Source of the DNA: Congeria kusceri
Taxonomy: Eukaryota > Mollusca > Bivalvia > Myida > Dreissenidae
Direction: 5' to 3'
Assembly (NCBI GenBank): GCA_027627225.1
Contig: CM051028.1
Span: forward strand, 17,719,701-17,783,700
DNA: 64,000 bases
The stretch's first letter is position 1, and every line of letters starts with the position of its first letter. The notes beneath the pieces are model-generated. The model saw nothing but the letters and a program-made list of their open reading frames with translations. It was not told where the DNA came from and made no database searches. The translations under genes and the position numbers were made by a program. Shown piece after piece: positions 24,449 to 33,499 of the stretch.

Positions 24449-24795
24449 GGGGACACCAGACCAATGTCATAGTATCATCAAATGACAGGCAGGAGCTATG
24501 TCAGTAGGGTCATGTACCCTGGTACCGCCACGGAAGCTAAATTGGTCTTGCCATGATGGTTGAAAAAACCTGGTGTTTATTCGTTTACATTCTTTTCTGT
24601 TGCTTCTATTCTATGTACCATCTTTGCAACCGTTAATCTTGTCCGTGACTTTTTCTCTCTTTACTATTTATTTTCTCTTTTGTCTTTTCTTTGCTACCGC
24701 CTCGGTTGATATTTAAATTCTCGGGTTGATATTATTTTAAATCACCCTCTCAGCCATGTGTTATTTATATAATATACCCCGCGCGTGACTAAACT

Positions 24796-25320
24796 ATACC
24801 CCGCGCGTGGGCCTCAAAAAAGCCATTCGGGATTTCCGAGAAATCCGTATTAGCTAATGATCAGTAGGTGCTTATTAAAATGTATTTAAAAAAATGTCCA
24901 TGGACGCTTGATTTTCCAACAATAAACTTTAGTTTACAATGTACGACTAGTTTGTTCTTAGAATTACAATATTTTTATTCGGTATAATAACATTAATGTT
25001 GAGGGGAATAGTATATAAATATCATAGGCAGTCGAGGGGTATAGTAAATATTGCACCCCGAGGAGAATGATGTCGACCGAGGCCGAAGATTGACATTACT
25101 CTTCGACTGCCTATGATATTTATTTTATTATACCAAACACAAATATTGTAATTAAAAGAACGAAAAAGTCCTTCATAGTAAGAAACAATTTATTGTTGGA
25201 AAATCATACGCTCATCGACATTGATTTTTTAAATACACTTTAATAAGCGCCCACCGATTATTATCTTATACGGATTCCTCGGAAAACCCGAGTTATATTT
25301 TAAGGCCCACGCGCGGGTTA
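24796..25320. mobile_element. Long-hairpin MITE (GCGCGTGGGCC termini)
   Basis: The left arm begins CCCGCGCGTGGGCCT and the right arm ends AGGCCCACGCGCGGG. Inner blocks also pair: GGACGCTTGATTTTCCAACA with TGTTGGAAAATCATACGCTC, TTGTTCTTAGAATTACAATA with TATTGTAATTAAAAGAACGA, and GCAGTCGAGG with the CTTCGACTGC side. Nearly the whole 525 bp folds on itself. The centre has a GTCGACCGAGGCCGAAGATTGAC hairpin. A related GATGTCAACC...GGTTGACATC hairpin follows at about 25462-25490. Confidence 0.8.
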
Positions 25321-25439
25321 CATCTATTAAAAACTATAGCACCTTTGGAATATATTACATTCCAACGTCATGGCAAATTAAGATTATGCAGGGATGGGTA
25401 TACGGGATTTTACAAAGGAAAAACTAAGTGAGGTATAAT

Positions 25440-25560
25440 ATATAAATATTGCCCCCCCCCCCCGATGTCAACCTTCGGCCTCGGTTGACATCACTCTCCT
25501 CGGGCAGAAATATTTACTATCTGCCTGTCTGTCTGTCTGTCCTTCAACCGCAGTTTGATT
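25440..25560. repeat. Related hairpin fragment and short (CTGT)n
   Basis: A poly-C run is followed by GATGTCAACC TTCGGCCTC GGTTGACATC, a 10-bp perfect stem, then CTGCCTGTCTGTCTGTCTGT. It looks like a partial copy of the central part of the hairpin MITE just upstream. Confidence 0.6.
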
Positions 25561-25764
25561 AGAAAAAATACAGGGGTCATTATTATACCGTGGGTCAAGT
25601 CTTTGGTGCAGGGGGCTCAGGTTACTTACTTTACGTAAAATGTCATAGTATTATTGTGAACATGGCCAACAGGGGCGGGGCTTATAAGCACAAATGGTTC
25701 TTAATACAGGTGTTGTCAGGTGAGCGATATAGTGGCCGTGGCCTCTTGTTTGTATGAACCACAT

Positions 25765-26040
25765 ATTTTGAGACTTCTGCTACTACTACTGCTACTACTA
25801 CTGCTGTTTCTTCTACTAGATTGGCTAATGATTTCTGTTTCAACTATTATGAGGCGTATGTTTTGTTATTTTTTATTGAAAGCCTCATGTTTGTATGTGT
25901 TTGTAAATGTAGTTTTATGTTCTAAATGAGCTACCTCCATTAAATAAATGTGTTATTACTTCTACTACCACCACGACTACTACTATAACCAACGGCTGCT
26001 GCTGTTACTGCTATACTTCTACTGCTGCTACTACTAATCA
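25765..26040. repeat. CTA/CTG trinucleotide-rich tract
   Basis: Two blocks (25770-25815 and 25955-26038) of CTACTACTG-type repeats. The Leu-rich frame over the first block is repeat translation and not a membrane protein. Confidence 0.7.
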
Positions 26041-26247
26041 AAATTATGTTTATCACTGGTAACTAACTATGTGATCTGTATACGTTAAGACGAATACCTA
26101 TTTCAAAAGTATATGTATATATCCAACGTATACAGCTTACATTAAGCGGTATACGTTGTCTACAAACGAATATAGCTCACCGGAGGCTGTTTACGATGTC
26201 AACCACCATATGTATTTTACAGCTCACAAGTAAGATATATACGGCAT

Positions 26248-26530
26248 AAGGCGTAAGAAAAATTTTGTTTGTTTCAGGTTACCCGACTTACCCTAAAAAA
26301 TTGGCCCGAACCTTTAACATTTTATTGAGTGGGTCGGATATTGTTTTGATAGCATCCACTTCAGGACCATGTTTTATGATATAACAGACACGTTTTGAAT
26401 ATTCATTCAGTTTAAGAATCTTCAGGTTGATCATTTACCAAAAAAATAAATAAAATAATAATTCCCTACTTACCTACACTCATTTTTGGGGGGCATGTAA
26501 CCTGAAACAAACATATTTTTTACGCCTAAG
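26248..26530. mobile_element. About 280-bp MITE with 30-bp TIRs
   Basis: The left end AGGCGTAAGAAAAATTTTGT, continuing TTGTTTCAGGTTAC, pairs with the right end GTAACCTGAAACAAACATAT, continuing TTTTTACGCCT. The interior is AT-rich with no reading frame. ATATACGGC words flank both sides (26235-26245 and 26534-26543), which may reflect a target duplication. Confidence 0.8.
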
Positions 26531-26539
26531 CTATATACG

Positions 26540-27057
26540 GCCTAACAATACATACATACTCTCGAGAAAAACGACGTAGCAACCTCCGCGCAGAGATTTG
26601 ACTGGTTCCGAGCATTGCTCTTATCAAATCCCTGCCGTCATAACAAACCACGTAATGATGATCGATTAAAATCTTCTAGTTATTATTCATGGTTATAATT
26701 AGTTATTTTATTTTTCTTGTTTCATTATTGACTCCAAACGATATATAAAATGTCCAATAATGTAGAAAATTACACTGAGATGCATTAAAGAAGTACAATT
26801 TACCAACACATAATCCTTCCAAATCAGGAAGGATTTTACTTATGACGGCAGTGGTAACTGTTAATTGATAGGGGAAGTAACCGCTGCGAAAAGTTTGATA
26901 TATGATTGATGTGAGTCTGCTGGTCAAACAAATGATGTGATTTCTGAACCAGGATGTACGCGTATGTTTCTATTATCTTGAATATATTGTCCATCGTTTT
27001 GGATTTTCTTAGATTGAAATACGATGCATTTTTATTTATACGTTAAAACGTGATTTT
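26540..27057. other. Intergenic DNA left of the retroelement
   Basis: No gene seen. I looked here for signal-peptide and coil exons that would go with the C1q pseudo-exon at 33086 and found none. Confidence 0.4.
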
Positions 27058-27172
27058 TTTACTCACTCATTTATCGTGAGTAAATCAATTATTCCCTAAT
27101 CAAAATTGTTTTAGCGGCAAAAAAGAAACAACAAAGCAAATAGGTATAAGGTCTGTTATTGCCAGCAATTCG
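27058..27172. repeat. Split direct repeat B2 (outer end)
   Basis: 115 bp sharing ATCAATTATTCCCTAATC and AACAACAAAGCAAATAGGTA with 27868-27982; ends at GCAATTCG. Confidence 0.85.
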
Positions 27173-27790
27173 TACATAAAATCGATTCTTGATTTGAGTC
27201 GGCCCAATCGTTTAACCGCAATGAACAGTGGCTTGGTTGCTGGCCGGACCGGAAGAGTATCCCATTTTCTGCTGTCCTTCACACTAAGAACGCGTCGAAT
27301 GTGCTATGTTTGAGGTAAACATCTTGAGAACTGAAAAGATACTAAAAACAATTCTACAGCAAATGTCTTGAATTGTATAAAAATAAAATTAATATCATCA
27401 ACAAACGCCATCCCATTTTGGAATTCTGCAAACAAATAAAAATATAAATAAAATACGATCCTTCGTCAGACTCTCTGTCTAACATCTTTTGCAATTCGAT
27501 TCACTTTTCAAGTATACATACACGTAAATAATGAAAACGGATATATAATGAAACATTATTCCACAAATATCAGCAGCATGCAAATACAACTATAAGCTCA
27601 TGAAATAAAGTAATTCTTTTTAAGATATTAACTAAAATAAAAAGTAGAACCATTAAAACAAAACAGGGTGTGTGGGCGGGCAAACGACCTTAATTGCTGC
27701 CAACAAAACCTCGAGTGACTAAACAAGCCGTCTAGCGAAGATATATCACCACAAATCCATGTAATGCATTAGCAATTTTCCCGCTCAATC

Positions 27791-27863
27791 TATTCGTATG
27801 TTACGACAAAGTACAAACGAAACCGAAATCTATAAATAGAAACAATTTAGAAACGTGAATAAT
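27791..27863. repeat. Split direct repeat A2 (internal)
   Basis: 73 bp (TATTCGTATGTTACGACAAA through GAAACGTGAATAAT) repeated at 32998-33070 with about two changes. It directly abuts B1. Confidence 0.9.
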
Positions 27864-27867
27864 TTTA

Positions 27868-27982
27868 TTTACTCACTATTTCATCGTGAGTATATCAATT
27901 ATTCCCTAATCCAAATTGTTTCACCGACAAAAAAGAAACAACAAAGCAAATAGGTATAAGATCTGTTATTGGCAGCAATTCG
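27868..27982. repeat. Split direct repeat B1 (internal)
   Basis: Copy of 27058-27172. It joins A2 within five bases, recreating the circle junction. Confidence 0.9.
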
Positions 27983-28196
27983 AGTAAAAGAAAGAAAGAA
28001 ATTATTTAATTTTCAGGTCAATATTCTAGTAAAAGACCAATATATGTAAAAACGGAAAATTAAAAAGTATACTTAGCCAGTATCAGTTTGAACCGTTCCG
28101 AAAGAAAGAAGATCACTACCAATGACTCATCGTGGACATCTGTACGTCTAATCAACACCAGGCACCATGTATCGCTTAGGACATCAGGTTGAACTT

Positions 28197-28570
28197 CTGC
28201 CAATTGCAGAGCACATAACTTGTTATGCAGCCAATTGCAGAGCATATAACTTGGCATTCCGCCAATTGCAGAACACATAATTTGGCATTCCGCCCATTGC
28301 AGAGCACATAACTTGGCATTCTACCAATTTCAGAGCACATAACTTGGCATTCCGCCAATTGCAGAGCACATAACTTATCATTCCGCCAATTGCAGAGCTT
28401 ATAACTTAGCATTCCGCCAATCGTACAGCACATAACTTGGCATACTGCCAATTGAAGAGCACATAAATTGGCAATCCGCCAATGCAGAACACAAACACTT
28501 AACATTCCACCAAACACAAACATTAGCCTTCCACCAATTACAGAACACAAATTAGGCATTCCATCAATTG
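28197..28570. repeat. 31-bp minisatellite, about 12 copies
   Basis: Tandem copies of CCAATTGCAGAGCACATAAC followed by TTGGCATTCCG, diverging toward the right. It lies between the recombinase gene and repeat B1 of the retroelement. It reads as a Cys-rich repetitive peptide on the minus strand, which is not a gene. Confidence 0.9.
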
Positions 28571-28945
28571 TTTAGCACACACTTTGACAAATCATAACAC
28601 ATAATAGTATAACCGCCAAATTTCACTGGGCATTTCATCCATAAAATCTTGAAATGTATTACTAACATCAAGCAAGTATCGATGCAATTACTTTTATGTT
28701 CAAACTTGAAAGTCAAGTATATATAACATAAAATTAATAGCAAATTAAATCTCTGTTTCACTGTAAGCTGTTCTTCAAAATTAAACTTCACTGCATATTA
28801 GTGCATGACCTAAATGCATCACTATCACATAAATAATGGAGATGTCAAACTAAAAACTATTCACAAAAATACAACATGTCTAAGCAATGACCATATACAG
28901 CACCGTACGTATAACAAAACTCAAATTAACATATGCATTTAAATA

Positions 28946-30448
28946 TTACAGATTCAAAGTTTTAGAAACTGTCAATTTATCTTCCAAAGTATCTTGCACA
29001 TATCCATCTCTAGCAGACACCGACTTCCATCTCCTATGTCTATGCCACAATCTATCTGAAGTACGGTTATTTATACATGTAGTTGCAGCTCCAGACCGAA
29101 ATGAAAATGTAACCCAAATATAGTAGTATCTTGGCCCAATTCTGAGATAATTTATGTTTAAAAATATCTCTAATACTGGAATAATCAAGCGATTTACTAG
29201 TATCTGATCTAAGTACGTATATTTTACTCGATTTACAATATCGAACAGGTCTGCATAACAATTCAGTTGAAGATTGCTCAATTTTAGCCATATCCAAATA
29301 ACGCTCCAGTAAGCCGACCGGACAACTATCATTACCGGTCCTGGAAATAATTACATGATTTCCTTCCCTGAAAACTTCTGTTTTGGATTTTTCGACAAAG
29401 ATATCATAATGCTTGTCTAAAATTTCAATATTTGATCTCTTTAACGCACGAGCTTCAGAAATACGAAAACAAAAATCCAGCGAACGACAAAGCAAACAAA
29501 CAAGTTATTCTCAAATCAGCCAGAGAACTGCATTCAGAAGCATACCTCTTTACAAATAGTTTAATAATGTCAGAAGTAATGGGATCTTTTTTATTAACAG
29601 GTTTGGAAACGGATCTTATACAACCATTTAAACATAATTGTAACCACTTATTATCACAGGGATTAGTAACATTCGACATCGTATGAGCCCAACTGATAGC
29701 GACATCGTATGAGCCCAACTGATAACGATATCGTAAGAGCCCAACTGATAGCGACATCGTATGAGCCCAACTGATAGCGACATCGTATGAGGCCAACTGA
29801 TAGCGACATCGTATGAGCCCAACTGATAGCGACATCGTATGAGCCCAACTGATAGCGACATCGTATGAGCCCAACTGATAGCGACATCGTATGAGCCCAA
29901 CTGATAGCGACATCGTATGAGCCCAACTGATAGCGACATCGTATGAGCCCAACTGATAGCGACATCGTATGAGCCCAACTGATAGCGACATCGTATGAGC
30001 CCAACTGATAGCGACATCGTATGAGCCCAACTGATAGCGACATCGTATGAGCCCAACTGATAGCGACATCGTATGAGCCCAATTGATAGCATAAAAGATG
30101 TTATTTAACTCAGATTTGCTGCAGTTAGTATCGTTTGTTTGAGATTTTAGCAATGTATAGAGCTACAGTTACAACGCTTCCAGGTAAGCAATCATATTTA
30201 CAATCAACACCCCACTTACAAAATTTATCGAATGCTAACTTGTAAGTCCGGATGGTGAAAACTTCTCGTCCATTTAAACGAGCTTCTTTAACGGCTGAAA
30301 GCAGTTCTGGAGCACAAGCACTTGATTGTGTAACATCCTGCCATATCTTAGACATGAAAACATCTTTAAATACGCACAACAAAGTTAACAACTGAATCCA
30401 TACAAACATGCATGCATGTATACCATTAAGGATTAAACCATTTTCCAC
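28946..30448 (-). pseudogene. Tyrosine recombinase of the retroelement, split by a minisatellite and frameshifted
   Basis: From 30448 downward, the N-terminal SAM-like core-binding part reads LNGREVFTIRTYKLAFDKFC. After the 26-bp array come IIKLFVKRYA and, at 29495-29067, the catalytic start SLDFCFRISEARALKRSNIEI with the first Arg. A frame change near 29130 leads to TFSFRSGAAT (the HxxR box; the expected His looks replaced), then DRLWHRHRRWKS and ARDGYVQDTLE with the nucleophilic Tyr in DGY. The order R, SFR, RHxRW, Y is that of DIRS/PAT-type recombinases, which insert the circular DNA copy. Frameshifts, the array and the altered HxxR box make it non-functional. Confidence 0.8.
29675..30090. 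repeat. 26-bp minisatellite, exactly 16 copies, inside the recombinase gene
   Basis: 416 bp = 16 x 26, unit GACATCGTATGAGCCCAACT followed by GATAGC. Most copies are identical; copies at 29728-29800 and the last one carry changes. On the minus strand the unit has no stop in any of the three frames, so the array gives a 26-residue peptide repeat in every frame and produces a spurious 232-residue frame. Confidence 0.95.
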
Positions 30449-30842
30449 AATGGTAAATCATCAGGTAATATATATACATTTACTAATACAAAGATTCAAG
30501 ATGAAACAATATATATCTTTCATTTACAAACATTATTTAAAAACATTACAGAAAATATATGCAAATAAATGTCATAAATTTAAGCAAGGTCATAACAAAG
30601 TACAAAACAAGTTCCTACTATAAAATAATGGTATAGTCCATTTTCCCACGGCAAATTTGTTTATGTTCTAAATGTAGCTCAGGGGTTAACTCAATTTGAG
30701 TTTTTTTTCTGTCAAACACGCACTAATTCATCAACAATCAATTCGTGCTACCAAAACCTTACTCGTAAATCTTTCTGAACCAAAAATACTTTCAGTATTT
30801 TGCCTTGCACATAAATTCCTTTATATCATTAAAAACTAAAAT

Positions 30843-31639
30843 TTATACAATAAATGCCTGAAAAACGGAATCATGTCCGAACAACATAGGAAAAAATGGA
30901 CTAAAAGGCCAGTACGGAGCAACTAGGGTGCCCTTTGCTTTACATTGTCTTAAATAATTTAAAGCTTTAGGAATCAGAAATACCGGCGGAACTAACCAAT
31001 TATTGTCTTGTGACCAATTGACAGAAAAAAGCATCCACAGCTTCGCAGTCACTAGTACAAAACACGGAATTATATCTGGATAATTTAGCATTATAGTTCT
31101 TTGCGAACCTGTCTACATCATGCGGTCCTTACAATCCATCTACATATTTAAAAATTGTTGTTAAAACACCATAATCATCATAGTCTATAATCCTACTTAA
31201 GCCATCGGCTATATAGTTTTTATCTCTCGAAACCCACACAGCTCTAATGAAATAGCATGCGTAACGCAAATAGCGAAAATATCTTCCGCTAAACTCTGTA
31301 TATCTAACTTCATGCTACCTTTATGTATAATGCTTATGCAATTTTTACAATCTGTATGCCATACGACGAATATCTAATGGCTAATAACTCTCTGAAAGTA
31401 AAACTTTGTGACTTTTCAATCACAGACCATTGCCGATGAGCGACAACGTTTTCACATTCAACAAAGGCTGCACCAGCGACAGCTGAGGCGTCTGAGAAAA
31501 CAATATACATAGGCATGTAATCTTTAAATAACTTCTTGGAAAATTCTTTCGCAAAAAATCTATTCCAGAAGTTAATAACTTCAAAACATTCTGAAATATT
31601 CCGTTTTGAATCCCACTTCCGACGTGATTCAATACACAT
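30843..31639 (-). pseudogene. RNase H region of the retroelement polyprotein
   Basis: 31639-31334 reads MYIVFSDASAVAGAAF with the first RNase H Asp, then WSVIEKSQSFTFRELLAI with the Glu. 31091-30843 reads VNWSQDNNWLVPPVFLIPKA and CKAKGTLVAPYWPFSPFFP, the segment found after RNase H in DIRS-type polyproteins. Frameshifts separate the pieces. It would degrade the RNA strand during copying. Confidence 0.75.
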
Positions 31640-32500
31640 AAAAAACGTCTTTTGTCTGAATTAAAGCCACATTACCTAGAACAGGAGCCATGGAAATAAT
31701 TTCGCCTGCTAACTGAGTTAAACTGCGAGCAGTACAAATAGGAAAGGCTTTCAAAATATTATCCATACTTTGTTGGACATTAAGAAATCTTCTTCCTTAA
31801 AAAACCTAACTTTTGAACCGGTTGGAAAATAGATTTTTCCGTATTAACGAGAAATCCAAATTTGTATAACGTGCCACAATCAAGATCAGAATCACTTTTA
31901 GAGCAAACAAAGTCTTTGTTTACACCCCAACCATCATCTATGAACACTACAATTTTCAAACCATTATTTCCCCAATACTTCACTAATGGACGTAAACACT
32001 TAGTAAACAATCGAGGTGCTGAACAAATACCAAATGCTAGCACCGAAAAAAAATTGTTTGCCTTTAAAATTCCAAGAATACCCCAAATATTTTTGATGAT
32101 TATGTTTGATAGAGAAATGATTATATCCACTGGAATGATCAAATTTATACATAAAACCCTCCGGTAAAATGTATTCAAGGGCAACCTTATAGTCTTCGAA
32201 TTTAACTCTTTCCTTGTTAACATAAGTATTCAGAATACTCAGATCCAAAAGAGACGTTTTTTACCAGTCGAATTATTAATAGCAACTGACAAAGGGTTGA
32301 CATTATGAGGTTTAAATGGTACCTCAAAAATACATTTGTTCTGGATTAAGATAGATATAGCAGATTGAACAAATTCAAAATTCAATTGGATAACGCTGAC
32401 TTATTATTCTTGATATGAAAAGAAGGTGGTTCTATTTCGAATGGAATCACATAACCGTTTTTAATAACAGATAAAATATATTCATTAGCGCCAATTACTA
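31640..32500 (-). pseudogene. Reverse transcriptase region of the retroelement
   Basis: Minus-strand pieces in order are NPLSVAIN...KKRLLLDLSILN (frameshifted, about 32300-32230), FMYKFDHSSGYNHFSI (first catalytic Asp), YLGYSWNFKGKQFFF, FGICSAPRLFTKCLRPLVKY, VVFIDDGWGV (FIDD in place of YxDD), and LGFLVNTEKS. This is the DIRS/PAT-type order, where FGLSSAP..F.K.LRPLV and VFLDDG are diagnostic. Frame changes near 32040 and 32235 break it. Confidence 0.85.
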
Positions 32501-32663
32501 ATTTCCAAAAATCATAACAATTTTTAAGAAAGATGTTTCTGTTACTACTACCGAATTTTCTATACTAGCACAATTAAAGTCTTGAAATTCATAATTAGGG
32601 AGAGTATCAAAATGGTCAGAAAACATCCAATACTTATCAAAAGCCTCACTTGTGAATACGTCT

Positions 32664-32997
32664 TCATTGTGAAGCCAATTCTGAGCCTGCTTTTTCTTCT
32701 GGTTTGAATTTTGAGCATTCTCCAATGCCACTTCCTGTACCAATGGATCGAGTATCCTGCCGGAAGTACGTTGGGCATGATCCGACTCTGCTAGTCAAGG
32801 GTCTGTTATCTTGCTGCAGGAAGGCTCCACAGCCACTGGCGAAGTGACCTGGAATTCCGCATGCAAAGCAGACGACTTCCCGTCTGTTACCTCGTTGAAC
32901 GGAAGCCATTCGCTCCGACCTCCGAGAACGACCGCGAAAAGGATCAGCATTAGAAGCGTGCGCAAACTTGAAATCTGCCAAAGCAGATTCCGACTTA
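32664..32997 (-). pseudogene. Gag-like ORF with CCHC zinc knuckle
   Basis: The minus strand reads YEYKSESALADFKFAHASN from the edge of repeat A1, then a basic stretch (RGRSRRSER) and CFACGIPGHFASGC, a C-x2-C-x4-H-x4-C zinc knuckle that would bind the element RNA. No ATG opens this frame at its present 5' edge, so the start is lost or was in the repeat. A Gag-type knuckle is reported for PAT-like elements. Confidence 0.7.
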
Positions 32998-33070
32998 TAT
33001 TCGTATGTTACGACAAAGCACGAACGAAACCGAAATCTATAAATAGAAACAATTTAGAAACGTGAATAAT
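32998..33070. repeat. Split direct repeat A1 (outer end)
   Basis: 73-bp partner of 27791-27863. Its outer edge lies 15 bp before the acceptor of the C1q pseudo-exon. Confidence 0.9.
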
Positions 33071-33085
33071 GTTATTTTCTTCCAG

Positions 33086-33492
33086 TTTCGGATCATAGAT
33101 GTTGTCATTAAAATTGTGCATTCCTGGTGGCTAAAAACATCACTCAGACACAAACGGCGTAAATCAAAGAATTATGCTTGATCGAGTGATTGATTTTGCA
33201 ACAGAGGCGGGGGATACAACCGACAGAAGGGTCTTTTCGAGCGCCGTTTGACGGAAGATATTTGTTCTCTGTAACTCTGGAACATTAGAAGCGAAGACAG
33301 GCATTTCGTAATTGCTCACGAAGGATAAGTACTAGCAAGGATTTATGGGAAAAATGGCATCTGAGATTCAGGAAGCCAACTGTCATCATTGTGATGAAAA
33401 ACGGCGAACACATCTGGCTAAAAAAAGTATCACAGCAACGGAATGTAGCGGGCAATTATCAAAGCTCATTTTCAGGTACACTGGTATTATAA
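33086..33492 (+). pseudogene. Decayed C1q-domain exon
   Basis: Acceptor TTCTTCCAG at 33077-33085 precedes a C1q exon of normal length (407 nt against 410-422 in the intact genes). Recognisable pieces in different frames are FLVAKNITQTQ (opening), GSFRAPFDGRYLFSVTLEH (core, against GMFTAPYRGIYLFSVTLLH of gene 1), a GSQ...TVIIVMKNGEHIWLKKVS strand and NYQSSFSGTLVL followed by TAA at 33490-33492. At least two frameshifts and several stops break it. No matching signal-peptide or coil exon was found upstream, where the retroelement now sits. It is a C1qDC pseudogene whose 5' part is lost or beyond recognition. Confidence 0.8.
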
Positions 33493-33499
33493 CAGTACT

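Larger units (their letters stand above)
27058..33070 (-). mobile_element. Tyrosine-recombinase retrotransposon with split direct repeats (PAT/Ngaro-like), degenerate
   Basis: On the minus strand the order is A1 (33070-32998), Gag-like zinc knuckle, reverse transcriptase, RNase H, tyrosine recombinase, B1 (27982-27868), A2 (27863-27791), a 618-bp spacer, and B2 (27172-27058). A1/A2 are 73 bp and B1/B2 are 115 bp, both highly similar. The internal B1-A2 block equals the junction made by joining the outer end of B2 to the outer end of A1. That is the arrangement of split-direct-repeat YR elements, which replicate through a circle and insert without target duplications. Frameshifts in every domain show it is dead. 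The zinc knuckle favours PAT-like over Ngaro; this is inference. The spacer holds an open minus-strand stretch (27282-27100) I do not recognise. Confidence 0.8.

Noticed and set aside
24210..24470. A minus-strand 86-codon frame
   Set aside because: The plus strand carries the LINE C-terminus over the same bases; the minus frame is its shadow.
25720..25929. A Leu-rich stretch resembling a membrane segment
   Set aside because: It is the reading of CTA/CTG trinucleotide repeats with no further gene signals.
28176..28559. A Cys-rich repetitive frame on the minus strand
   Set aside because: It comes from the 31-bp minisatellite; the copies drift without codon-like constraint.
29455..30153. A 232-residue reading frame with a 26-residue repeat
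   Set aside because: It is the translation of a 26-bp minisatellite flanked by recombinase remnants, not a repeat protein gene.
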